A stretch of 6,441 nucleotides of DNA from Deltaproteobacteria bacterium (GCA_027295555.1 JAPUKT010000020.1:1-6441), one strand, 5' to 3'. Shown: positions 1 to 6,136, counted from the first letter of the stretch. Program-made: numbers and translations. Notes: generated from the letters alone by a model not told the origin.

Positions 1-423
1 TCGATCGAGCTCGACGAGGAGTCTCGCACGATCCAAGCGACGTTCGATCCGAGCAGCCTCCAAGTGGTCTGTGCTCGGGTCGATGGGCTGGACGATCCGT
101 CGACCTTGAGCAAGGGCGACAAGAAGAAGATCTACGACAGCATCACGAAGGACGTCCTGCACGCGCGCAAACATCCGGAGATTCGGTTCGAGTCGACCGA
201 CGTCGCCCCGCGTGGCGACGGCTACTCGGTCGAAGGCCAGCTTCAGCTCTACGGGCGTTCGCGGGCGATCCAGGCCGATGTCCGGGCCGAGGGCGACCGC
301 TGGGTGACCGAGGTCACGATCCATCAGCCGGACTTCGGCATCAAGCCGTACACCGCAGTCCTTGGGGCGCTGAAGGTCAAGCCCGACGTGCGGGTCCGGG
401 TCAGCGTTCCGCGCGAAGGCTGA
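1..423 (+). CDS. YceI-like domain protein, 3' part (5' end outside window)
   Basis: The frame is open from the first base, and 140 residues precede the TGA stop, so the N-terminus lies upstream. The visible part matches the second half of a YceI-like domain, a lipocalin-like beta-barrel that binds isoprenoid or other amphiphilic ligands, usually in the periplasm. Family-like landmarks are HPEIRFES (visible residues 58-65), GQLQLYGRSRAI (79-90), where YceI proteins have a 'G.L.l.G.tr.v' strand, and the C-terminal QPDFGIKPYTAVLGALKVK (109-127), matching the usual 'DFGI' and 'L.V.d.V' strands. The segment is rich in charged residues and alternating hydrophobics, as expected of a beta barrel. Whether it has a signal peptide cannot be seen. 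The next gene starts 21 nt downstream on the same strand and may be cotranscribed. Assignment to the fold is fairly secure; the ligand is unknown. Confidence 0.8.
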   Translation, partial: SIELDEESRTIQATFDPSSLQVVCARVDGLDDPSTLSKGDKKKIYDSITKDVLHARKHPEIRFESTDVAPRGDGYSVEGQLQLYGRSRAIQADVRAEGDRWVTEVTIHQPDFGIKPYTAVLGALKVKPDVRVRVSVPREG

Positions 424-444
424 ATTCTTTTCTTGGGAGCGCAC

Positions 445-1071
445 ATGCGTAGACAACTGATCATCACCGCGGGGCTCTTGCTGGTCTTATCGGGATGCGG
501 CAGTAGCGGGGACTCCATGGGGACCGGCGGCACCGGCGGAGTCGATAGCCCTAGCGGGCCCGGACCGGTCATAGACAACACGCAGTGGCGACCAACCGAC
601 AAGGGCGAGGAATTCTTCGGCACCGCTCCGGAGGACGCGACCTGTCCCCCGCCCGAGGGCGACTGCCCGGACCTCGAAGGAGATGAGTGCGTCGACGTTC
701 CGCCCGGTTGCTTGGTGTCGTTCGTGGCCGAGTGCCTGGACCAGTTCACTGTGTTGGCGGTGGATACCGAGGTTTGCGACTGGCTCACCCTCGAGCAACC
801 GTTACTCCGTGACGTCTTCGAAGGCGACGAGATCGAGATTCGCACCTTTCATTCGCCTTTGAACGGACCGTCCGGCGGCGAAGCGCGGATCAGCCTCACC
901 CTTGGCGACCAGATGATCTTCGATGAGCGCGTGCCGATCCCGGCGGACAGCGGCCCGATCAACGGTACGTGGATCGCAACCAAGGATTTCCAAGCCGGTA
1001 CCGCGATGCTGTACCACGTGGATAACCACGGCGACAACGAGTACCTGCTGATCGAGGTTAATATCCTCTAG
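445..1071 (+). CDS. Cysteine-rich lipoprotein of unknown function
   Basis: I do not recognise this 208-residue protein. ATG 445 is preferred over an in-frame TTG at 433 because TGGGAG (434-439) sits 5 nt upstream as a ribosome binding site and because it gives a compact signal peptide: MRR, a hydrophobic core, then lipobox LSGC with Cys18 as the lipidated residue. Gly at +2 suggests outer-membrane sorting if the E. coli Lol rule applies. Residues 19-42 are a Gly/Ser/Thr/Pro-rich flexible linker. Six further cysteines (67, 74, 82, 89, 97, 111) cluster in the middle and could form three disulfides in the periplasm or at the surface. The C-terminal part (about 120-208) alternates hydrophobic and polar residues and looks like a beta-sandwich. 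It follows the YceI-like gene closely and ends 24 nt before the convergent ychF end. No catalytic motif is visible. Confidence 0.8.
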   Translation: MRRQLIITAGLLLVLSGCGSSGDSMGTGGTGGVDSPSGPGPVIDNTQWRPTDKGEEFFGTAPEDATCPPPEGDCPDLEGDECVDVPPGCLVSFVAECLDQFTVLAVDTEVCDWLTLEQPLLRDVFEGDEIEIRTFHSPLNGPSGGEARISLTLGDQMIFDERVPIPADSGPINGTWIATKDFQAGTAMLYHVDNHGDNEYLLIEVNIL

Positions 1072-1095
1072 ACACCATTGAGTTCGGGCTGAGCG

Positions 1096-2199
1096 CTACA
1101 CGTTGAAACGGAAGCGCAAGATGTCGCCATCCTGCACGACGTAGTCCTTGCCTTCGACTCCTAGCTTCCCGGTGGCTTTGACGGTTTGCTCGGAGCCGAG
1201 CTCGAATAGATCCTCGCACTTCATGACCTCCGCGCGGATGAATCCACGTTCGAAGTCGCTGTGGATCTTTCCCGCGGCTTGGGGCGCCTTCGTGCCTCGG
1301 TTGATGGTCCAGGCATGAACCTCCGGCTCTCTCACCGTGAAATACGTGATGAGATCCAGCGTGGCATACCCAGTCCGAATCACCTTGTGAAGGCCGGGCT
1401 CGTCGAGGCCGAGCGACTCGATGAACTCCGCGCGCTCTTCCTCAGGGAGCCGCATGATCTCCGACTCGATCTCCGCGCTGATGACGACCACCGGCACTCC
1501 TCGCTCCTCGCCGAGCTTGCGAACTTGCGCGACGAGCGGGTCCTGATCGAGGTTCGCGAGTTGGTCGTCCTTGACGTTCGCTACGAAAAAGGAGGGCTTG
1601 TCGGTGAGCAGAAACATGTCGCCAAGGATGCGTTCCTCGTCCTCGTCCGACGTTTCGACCGCTGCGGCGGGCTTTCCCTCGTTGAGCAGGGCCTCGAGCC
1701 TCTTGCAGAACACGACCGCCTTCTTTTCGAACGGGTCCTGCCCCTTGGCCGCGCGCTCGGCCTTGTCGAGCCTTCGTTGCACCGTCTCGAGATCTTTGAG
1801 GATGAGCTCGGTTTCGATGGTTTCGATGTCCGCGAGCGGGTCGACGCGGTTGTGGACGTGGACGATGTTCTCGTCCTCGAAGCACCGGACCACGTGTAGC
1901 ACGGCGTCCGCGTCCCGGATGTTGCTCAGGAATGCGTTGCCTTTGCCTTCACCCTTCGACGAACCCCGTACGAGGCCGGCGATATCGACGAACTCGACCG
2001 TCGCGGGAACGACCTTCTTCGGGGCGAACAGATTGACCAGCTTGTCGAAACGGGGGTCTGGAACCGGCACGACCCCGACGTTCGGGTCGATCGTGCAAAA
2101 CGCGTAGTTCGCCGCCTCCGCCTCCGTCTCCGAAAGGGCGTTGAAAAGGGTCGATTTCCCGACGTTGGGGAGGCCGACGATGCCAACCGATAAAGCCAT
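1096..2199 (-). CDS. ychF: Ribosome-binding ATPase YchF (Obg-like ATPase)
   Basis: The 367-residue protein is full length for the YchF/OLA1 family (E. coli about 363). These HAS-type P-loop NTPases hydrolyse ATP rather than GTP, bind ribosomes and are linked to stress and translation control. Visible elements: P-loop GLPNVGKST (residues 9-17), switch I-like NYAFCTIDPN (31-40), G3 DIAGL (72-76) with Leu in place of the catalytic Gln, family block SKGEGKGNAFLSNIRDADA (81-99), and His114, at the position of the proposed catalytic His in E. coli YchF. The G4 position reads NVKD (208-211), where the family usually has NxxE. A helical insertion spans about 130-200, and a C-terminal TGS domain covers about 283-366 (APQAAGKIHSDFERGFIRAE, 305-324; EGKDYVVQDGDI, 349-360). 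The ATG at 2199 places the P-loop at the usual distance from the N-terminus, but the Shine-Dalgarno sequence is weak. It lies 36 nt downstream of the PiT gene on the same strand, so readthrough from that operon is possible. Confidence 0.97.
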   Translation of the reverse strand: MALSVGIVGLPNVGKSTLFNALSETEAEAANYAFCTIDPNVGVVPVPDPRFDKLVNLFAPKKVVPATVEFVDIAGLVRGSSKGEGKGNAFLSNIRDADAVLHVVRCFEDENIVHVHNRVDPLADIETIETELILKDLETVQRRLDKAERAAKGQDPFEKKAVVFCKRLEALLNEGKPAAAVETSDEDEERILGDMFLLTDKPSFFVANVKDDQLANLDQDPLVAQVRKLGEERGVPVVVISAEIESEIMRLPEEERAEFIESLGLDEPGLHKVIRTGYATLDLITYFTVREPEVHAWTINRGTKAPQAAGKIHSDFERGFIRAEVMKCEDLFELGSEQTVKATGKLGVEGKDYVVQDGDILRFRFNV

Positions 2200-2203
2200 G
2201 GCC

Positions 2204-2221
2204 CGTGCTTAGCGCGTGCTT
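2204..2221. repeat. Short direct repeat CGTGCTT x2 in the pit-ychF gap
   Basis: CGTGCTT occurs at 2204-2210 and again at 2215-2221, 11 bp apart start to start (about one helical turn), in the 36-nt gap upstream of ychF. On the minus strand the copies read AAGCACG. This region would be the untranslated spacer between pit and ychF. It could be a protein-binding site or chance; no promoter-like hexamers are evident beside it. Confidence 0.3.
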
Positions 2222-2235
2222 GCTTCGGCGGCCAC

Positions 2236-3483
2236 TCAGTGAAGGACAAGGCGGGCGGCCAGGAAGAGAACGGCTGCGAGAATCGCGGTGAACGGGACGG
2301 TAACGAACCAGCTCGTGATGATGCCGCTCACGACCTTCATGTTGATGGCGCCGATACCGCGGGCGAGACCGACTCCGATCACGGCACCGACGAGGGTATG
2401 CGTAGTGCTGACCGGGAGGCCTAGCTTGGTTGCAAGCACGATCGTCGTGGCCGCCCCGAACTCGGCCGCAAAGCCCCGAGAAGGAGTGAGCTCGGTAATC
2501 TTGCTTCCAACGGTGGCCATGATCTTGTAGCCGTATGTGGCCAGGCCGACGACGATGCCCACGGCCCCGATCAGGAGAACCCGGTGAGGGACAGCAACTT
2601 TGGTGGCGACATCTCCGGCAGCTGCGCCAAACACCGCCGCCATCGGCCCGACTGCGTTGGCCACATCGTTGCTACCGTGTGCAAACGCGACGAAGCAGGC
2701 GGTAAGCACCTGCAGGATGAGGAAGACCCGTTCCGCACGGTAGGTATGCTCGCCCCTGTCCTCCGAGGCTGCGCGTGCGGATCGGCGCAGGACCGGAACC
2801 GCGATGATGCTGGCGAGCAAGCCTACCACCACTGCGATGCCGATCGCGGGGCCGAGGCTCAGGTCCAGTTTCAGCGGCTTCAGGCCCTTGAAAAGCATGC
2901 TCAACGTCAAGATCGCGAAGATCGGAAACACCATGATCGGGCCCCAACCGCGCAGTGCGAGCAGAGGTCGGTCGACATTGAGAATGCGCCGCTTGATGAA
3001 GACGAAACCCATGTACCCAAGCAATCCCCCCATCAATGGCGAGATCAGCCAGCTCGCGACGATCCTCCCCATCAGCCCCCAGTTCACGGCGTCGAACCCT
3101 CCTGCAATCAGGCCGAAGCCGACGACTGAGCCGACGATGCTGTGTGTCGTCGAGACGGGCCATCCAAAATACGTGGCGATGTTGAGCCAAAGCGCCGCGG
3201 CGAAGAGACAGCACGTCATACCGACCGCAATCACCATCGGGTCGCTGCCGAACGCTTCCACCTCGACGATGCCCTTCCGGATGGTGTTGGTGACCGTGCC
3301 TCCGGCCAACATGGCGCCGCCAAACTCGAAAATTGCGGCGACGATGATAGCCCCCCTGAGGGTAAGCGCTCCCGAGCCGACCGAGGTCCCCATGGCATTG
3401 GCCACGTCGTTGGCTCCGATGTTCCACGCCATGTAGAGCCCGGCGATGGCCGCAAGGGTCAGAACGATCGTCATCGTTTCCAT
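2236..3483 (-). CDS. pit: PiT-family inorganic phosphate transporter
   Basis: The 415-residue, very hydrophobic inner-membrane protein belongs to the PHO-4/PiT family (symporters of phosphate or metal-phosphate with H+ or Na+). The diagnostic internal duplication is clear: NIGANDVANAM (residues 21-31) is repeated as AHGSNDVANAV (268-278), and PVSTTHSIVG (109-118) as PVSTTHTLVG (358-367). These repeats form the two inverted halves that build the phosphate site. About ten membrane segments are visible, with a charged cytoplasmic-type loop at about 233-252 (RRSARAASEDRGEH) between the halves. The length is typical of compact bacterial PiT proteins. The ATG at 3483 is chosen because AAGG overlapping the previous gene's stop lies 10 nt upstream; a second in-frame ATG sits three codons in. 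It is the second gene after the DUF47 gene, a known pairing for PiT transporters. Coupling ion and affinity cannot be read from sequence. Confidence 0.96.
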   Translation of the reverse strand: METMTIVLTLAAIAGLYMAWNIGANDVANAMGTSVGSGALTLRGAIIVAAIFEFGGAMLAGGTVTNTIRKGIVEVEAFGSDPMVIAVGMTCCLFAAALWLNIATYFGWPVSTTHSIVGSVVGFGLIAGGFDAVNWGLMGRIVASWLISPLMGGLLGYMGFVFIKRRILNVDRPLLALRGWGPIMVFPIFAILTLSMLFKGLKPLKLDLSLGPAIGIAVVVGLLASIIAVPVLRRSARAASEDRGEHTYRAERVFLILQVLTACFVAFAHGSNDVANAVGPMAAVFGAAAGDVATKVAVPHRVLLIGAVGIVVGLATYGYKIMATVGSKITELTPSRGFAAEFGAATTIVLATKLGLPVSTTHTLVGAVIGVGLARGIGAINMKVVSGIITSWFVTVPFTAILAAVLFLAARLVLH

Positions 3484-3485
3484 GC

Positions 3486-3498
3486 GAAAGTGGCCTTA
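3486..3498 (-). promoter_or_regulatory. Ribosome binding site of pit overlapping the upstream stop codon
   Basis: On the minus strand the DUF47 gene ends in TAAGG: the TAA stop (3498-3496) overlaps an AAGG Shine-Dalgarno-like core, 10 nt before the pit ATG at 3483. Ribosomes terminating on the first gene would sit on the initiation region of the second, so translational coupling between the DUF47 protein and PiT is likely. The SD is short, which fits dependence on coupling. Confidence 0.5.
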
Positions 3499-4170
3499 TC
3501 CAGCAACGAAAAGCCGGAACTGATCTCCTACATTCTCGGCATGGTTCGCCATGTCGCCGATCTTGTTCAGCACCTTCGACCACATGAATACGGCGACCGG
3601 AGGCAAGTCTGCTTCATCTTTGAAGAGAACTCTGGCGCACTGATCCTGAATCTTGTCTGCTTCGTGTTCCGCACGTCCTACGATCGCAGCTTGCTGGAGC
3701 ACTCGTTCCGCAGGAGGTCCCGAAAAACCCGATTCCACCAGGTCGTCGATCAGGTCGATCAGCTTTGCGGCCTCTCGGACCGTTTCCAAAACACGCTCCA
3801 CGAAGACGTCGAGAACGGTCTCCATGCCGTCGGGCACGGTAAGGGGACGAATCGTCAGCAGTACACCGACATCTTCTGCGCAGTCTGCAATCGCGTCGAT
3901 CTGGCTGATGAGCCTTAGTACGTCGCGCCGGTCGACTGGCATGAGCAGGCGAACGGGCATTCTGGACCGCGCCGCGTCTTTGGCATCATCCGCCTTCCCT
4001 TCGAGCATGCTGATCTCTCTTGCGAGTCGCTCGACCCCGACTTGATCGCCCTTTTCGAGGAGCGTGATCAGCTCCGGAATTCGTTCGCTCGCCCTGATGA
4101 CCTCCTTCATGAGGTCAGCCACTTTGGGCAGAGGATTGCGGGCGAGTAGATTGGCAAGTGGTATTCTCAT
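3496..4170 (-). CDS. DUF47 / PhoU-like PiT accessory protein (TIGR00153 type)
   Basis: The 224-residue, almost wholly helical soluble protein has no signal peptide. It matches the DUF47 family (E. coli YkaA-like, TIGR00153), which is structurally related to PhoU and repeatedly encoded next to PiT transporters, where it is thought to modulate transport. PhoU-like acidic helices that could bind metal clusters are visible: LEGKADDAKD (56-65), IADCAEDVG (94-102), RAEHEADKI (166-174) and IGDMANHAENVGDQ (204-217). The usual N-terminal 'NPL.kv..lm' helix is at 12-21. The ATG at 4170 has GAGG four bases upstream. It is the first gene of the minus-strand block, 12 nt before pit, with a perfect inverted repeat just upstream of its ribosome binding site. 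Family assignment is strong; the regulatory role is inferred from the neighbour and the family. It is not the full PhoU of the Pst system. Confidence 0.9.
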   Translation of the reverse strand: MRIPLANLLARNPLPKVADLMKEVIRASERIPELITLLEKGDQVGVERLAREISMLEGKADDAKDAARSRMPVRLLMPVDRRDVLRLISQIDAIADCAEDVGVLLTIRPLTVPDGMETVLDVFVERVLETVREAAKLIDLIDDLVESGFSGPPAERVLQQAAIVGRAEHEADKIQDQCARVLFKDEADLPPVAVFMWSKVLNKIGDMANHAENVGDQFRLFVAG

Positions 4171-4180
4171 GGAACCTCGG

Positions 4181-4206
4181 GGCCAAGCCTTTCATCCCCC
4201 TTGGCC
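4181..4206 (-). promoter_or_regulatory. Perfect 7-bp inverted repeat in the leader of the DUF47-pit operon
   Basis: GGCCAAG (4181-4187) and CTTGGCC (4200-4206) are exact reverse complements separated by 12 nt. On the minus strand the structure ends a few bases before the GAGG ribosome binding site of the DUF47 gene. As RNA it would form a 7-bp, GC-rich stem with a 12-nt purine-rich loop next to the start site. As DNA it could be a dyad operator. No T-run follows, so it does not look like a terminator. Confidence 0.45.
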
Positions 4207-4263
4207 AGGCTCAAACGTTAAGTCGGGAGGGCCCAATCTCCTGTATTTCACGTACTATCCGCG

Positions 4264-4291
4264 TTGAGGTTGCGGGCCAGCCGTGTAGACT
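4264..4291 (+). promoter_or_regulatory. Weak sigma-70-like promoter candidate for the porin
   Basis: TTGAGG (4264-4269) and TAGACT (4286-4291) each match the -35 and -10 consensus at four of six positions, with a 16-bp spacer. Transcription would start near 4298, giving a leader of roughly 47 nt before the ATG at 4345 and placing the 4302-4319 inverted repeat at the very start of the transcript. This is a visual match only and could be chance in a region this size. Confidence 0.22.
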
Positions 4292-4301
4292 CACCACCCA
4301 G

Positions 4302-4319
4302 GTGTCACCGAGTTGACAC
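4302..4319. promoter_or_regulatory. Inverted repeat GTGTCA-N6-TGACAC, possible Pho-box-like operator
   Basis: GTGTCA (4302-4307) and TGACAC (4314-4319) form a perfect 6-bp dyad around CCGAGT. The same 18 bp can be parsed as GTGTCAC-CGAG-TTGACAC, which has the 7-4-7 layout of a PhoB box (consensus CTGTCAT repeats): the first half keeps TGTCA, while the second keeps only TG.CA. The site lies 26 bp before the porin start, in the region shared with DUF47-pit. It could be a dimeric repressor operator, a degenerate Pho box or a small RNA hairpin. Confidence 0.4.
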
Positions 4320-4344
4320 ATTGGACGCGTATCACGCAGGCCAA

Positions 4345-5814
4345 ATGACACTGGATCGCCTAAAACGCTGCGTCTTCGTTGCGCTTGTTTCACTCGGATT
4401 GGTGGCTCCAGCCTTTGCCCAGGAGGATGTCGTCGTCGAGGAGCCCCCTCCGGAGGGAGCCACCGACGCAAGGGTCGACGTCGAGGATCTGCCCGAGGAG
4501 CAACGGAAGGCGGTGGAGGAAGCTCTTGAGGACGCGCCCGCGGGGACCAAAGTGATCGTCATCCTGTCGCCCGAGCCCAAGGTGCGCGACTACGACCCGG
4601 CGCAGGAGACCGATCAAGAGGCAGAGGCCGAGGAGCGAGTCCCAGGCGAAAAGCTCCACCCCGAGGGCGAAGACGAGATGATGGCCGATCACCCTGTCGA
4701 CCGTGGGGACATCTCGTTCAGGCCCGGCAAGGGTGTCGAGATCAACAGCGCGGATGACGACTTCCAGCTTCGCATTCGAGTGCGCGTTCAGTTCCTCTAC
4801 ACGCTAGCTGACGGTGATATTGGGCCGCTCGACGTGGATGAGACCGAAGAGCTGAGGAACGATTTCAGGATCCGTCGCGCGCGCTTCATCTTCCAGGGCC
4901 ATGCCTTTGGCAAGAACAACCAGTACAAGCTCGAGATCGATCCCTTGCGCAGCGACAATGTCGTTCTCGACTACTACTTGGACTTTACCCAAAACAAGAA
5001 CGTTTCGGTTCGGATTGGGCAGTACAAGATCTCATCGAACCGTGAACGGGTGATTTCCTCGGGCAACCTGCAGATGGTCGACCGGTCCCGCGTCAACGCA
5101 GAATTCACCCTCGATCGGGATATGAGCATCGACATCCGCTCGAGGGACTTCCTCGAAAAGAACAAGATGCGGTACGTGCTCGGCGTTTCGTCGGGCAACG
5201 GCCTCAACAACTTCCGATTCACCGACTTCACGATGGTTTACCTGGCTCGTATCGAATACCTGCCACTTGGCATTTTCCGTGATTACTCCGAGGTAGACTT
5301 TGCGCGGACGGGCCCGCGGCTCAGCCTTGGAGCGGGCTACGCGTTCTTCCGAAACGCCGACAGGGACCGGGGCATGATCGGGTTGCCGTTTCCCGATGGC
5401 GGCACCGCCGACTACCATTTCGCGTACGCGGATGCGATGTTCAAGGCTCGTGGCTTTTCGGCGCTTACCGAGTTTGCGCTTCGATCGGGCACGCGCACCA
5501 TCGGGCCGATCACCACCGACCCGGATGGTAATCCCGTCCCAATCATCGCACCGCGAAACGGGCTGGGCTGGATGCTGCAGGCCGGATATCTCGTGCCCAA
5601 CACGCGCTTAGAATTCGGGGGTCGAGGATCGATCATCCAAAAAATCAGATCGGATACGAGCCTGCGGGACGGCTACGGGGCCACCTTCTCGATCAGCTGG
5701 TACTTTTTCCGGCATCCGATGAAGATTCAGGCTGATGTCTCCCAAATCTGGGAAGAGGAAAAGTTCCGTGACGGGTCGACCGTCCTGCGCATCCAGCTTC
5801 AGGCGTCGTTGTAG
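4345..5814 (+). CDS. Outer-membrane porin, phosphate-selective O/P (OprP/OprO) type
   Basis: Translated from ATG 4345 the protein has 489 residues. This start is preferred over upstream in-frame TTGs (4264, 4321) because it gives a clean signal peptide (basic LKR, hydrophobic core, cleavage after AFA at residue 25) and has GCAGG 4 nt upstream. Residues 26 to about 123 are an unusual acidic, proline-containing segment (32 Asp/Glu against 9 Lys/Arg). From about 129 on, the chain shows alternating beta strands of a barrel: QLRIRVRVQF (141-150), then FRIRRARFIFQG (174-185), which resembles the Arg-rich strand of porin O/P family members, followed by repeated amphipathic strands with Gly/Asn/Asp turns. 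The final strand ends in QLQASL, without the usual terminal Phe or Trp. It is divergent to the PiT operon, which fits anion or phosphate entry across the outer membrane. The family is likely; phosphate selectivity is inferred. Confidence 0.82.
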   Translation: MTLDRLKRCVFVALVSLGLVAPAFAQEDVVVEEPPPEGATDARVDVEDLPEEQRKAVEEALEDAPAGTKVIVILSPEPKVRDYDPAQETDQEAEAEERVPGEKLHPEGEDEMMADHPVDRGDISFRPGKGVEINSADDDFQLRIRVRVQFLYTLADGDIGPLDVDETEELRNDFRIRRARFIFQGHAFGKNNQYKLEIDPLRSDNVVLDYYLDFTQNKNVSVRIGQYKISSNRERVISSGNLQMVDRSRVNAEFTLDRDMSIDIRSRDFLEKNKMRYVLGVSSGNGLNNFRFTDFTMVYLARIEYLPLGIFRDYSEVDFARTGPRLSLGAGYAFFRNADRDRGMIGLPFPDGGTADYHFAYADAMFKARGFSALTEFALRSGTRTIGPITTDPDGNPVPIIAPRNGLGWMLQAGYLVPNTRLEFGGRGSIIQKIRSDTSLRDGYGATFSISWYFFRHPMKIQADVSQIWEEEKFRDGSTVLRIQLQASL

Positions 5815-5815
5815 T

Positions 5816-6136
5816 GTGCGGGTCGTTTTGGGCATCCTGTGTTGTTGCCTTCTTTCCGCTTGCCAACATGCGGGGAGTGCCGAGCCGACGACGAGCGTCG
5901 TGTTGGTCAGCCGGGAACCTCGCTGCAAGAAGATCGGCGTAGTTCACGGCGAGGGCGGAGCGGCGGACTCGGCCATCGCCGAAGCACAGAGGCGGGCATC
6001 CGAAAAGGGCGCCACGCACATGATCTTGCAAAAGCCCGAGCTCGACATCGACGACGACCTCACCACCGTGGTCGAGGGAACGATCTTCGAGTGCCCGCCC
6101 CCAGGATCTGAGTTCCCCCCAACCGGATACCCGTGA
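5816..6136 (+). CDS. Small lipoprotein, possibly DUF4156/RcsF-like
   Basis: The frame could open at ATG 5735 inside the porin gene, but that adds a 27-residue basic stretch before the hydrophobic core. GTG 5816, one base after the porin stop, gives a compact 106-residue prelipoprotein: MRVVLGILCCC, then lipobox LSAC with Cys16 lipidated. Initiation would rely on coupling to porin translation, since only a weak AGG is present 12 nt upstream. The mature part has two cysteines (37 and 93) that could pair. Its pattern (VVLVSREPRCKKIGVVHG, a helix AIAEAQRRASEKGA, then strands) resembles the small alpha/beta periplasmic domain of DUF4156 or RcsF-type lipoproteins. That match is by pattern only. Its tight link to the porin suggests coexpression, perhaps a periplasmic or envelope partner. 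The same reading frame continues, after a stop and 33 nt, into the next gene. Confidence 0.72.
   Translation: MRVVLGILCCCLLSACQHAGSAEPTTSVVLVSREPRCKKIGVVHGEGGAADSAIAEAQRRASEKGATHMILQKPELDIDDDLTTVVEGTIFECPPPGSEFPPTGYP

Larger units (their letters stand above)
4171..4344. other. Divergent intergenic control region
   Basis: This 174-nt gap separates the minus-strand DUF47-pit operon from the plus-strand porin and must contain both promoters. It holds two perfect inverted repeats (4181-4206 and 4302-4319), one weak plus-strand promoter candidate (4264-4291), and an AT-richer patch at about 4241-4260. I could not find a convincing sigma-70 promoter for the minus strand. No small gene or RNA is recognisable. 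Confidence 0.6.

Noticed and set aside
1072..1095. Possible bidirectional terminator between the convergent lipoprotein and ychF ends
   Set aside because: Only the short palindrome AGCGCT near 1092-1097 is present, with no stem-loop of useful length and no T-run.
1261..1899. 212-residue plus-strand open frame antisense to ychF
   Set aside because: It lies inside a full-length, strongly conserved gene and its composition (repeated Leu/Arg/Asp/Val) is typical of the complementary frame of GC-rich coding DNA; it has no recognisable motif.
2672..3583. 303-residue minus-strand open frame overlapping pit
   Set aside because: It is a shifted frame of the PiT gene on the same strand, rich in Arg, His and Gly with no domain; the PiT frame shows duplicated family signatures.
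3142..3918. 258-residue plus-strand frame across pit and the DUF47 gene
   Set aside because: Antisense shadow spanning two well-supported genes; no family features.
4118..4195. Upstream minus-strand mini-frame of 26 codons starting in the hairpin loop and overlapping the DUF47 start
   Set aside because: Its ATG follows AAGGGGG with too little spacing for a normal ribosome binding site, and nothing supports its translation.
4313..4318. TTGACA as a perfect -35 box for the porin
   Set aside because: No -10-like hexamer lies 16-18 bp downstream, and such a promoter would start transcription at or after the ATG at 4345. The hexamer is better explained as one arm of the dyad.
5735..5815. Longer N-terminus for the small lipoprotein from ATG 5735
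   Set aside because: It would overlap the porin by 80 nt and add a long basic stretch before the hydrophobic core; GTG 5816 gives a standard lipoprotein signal peptide.
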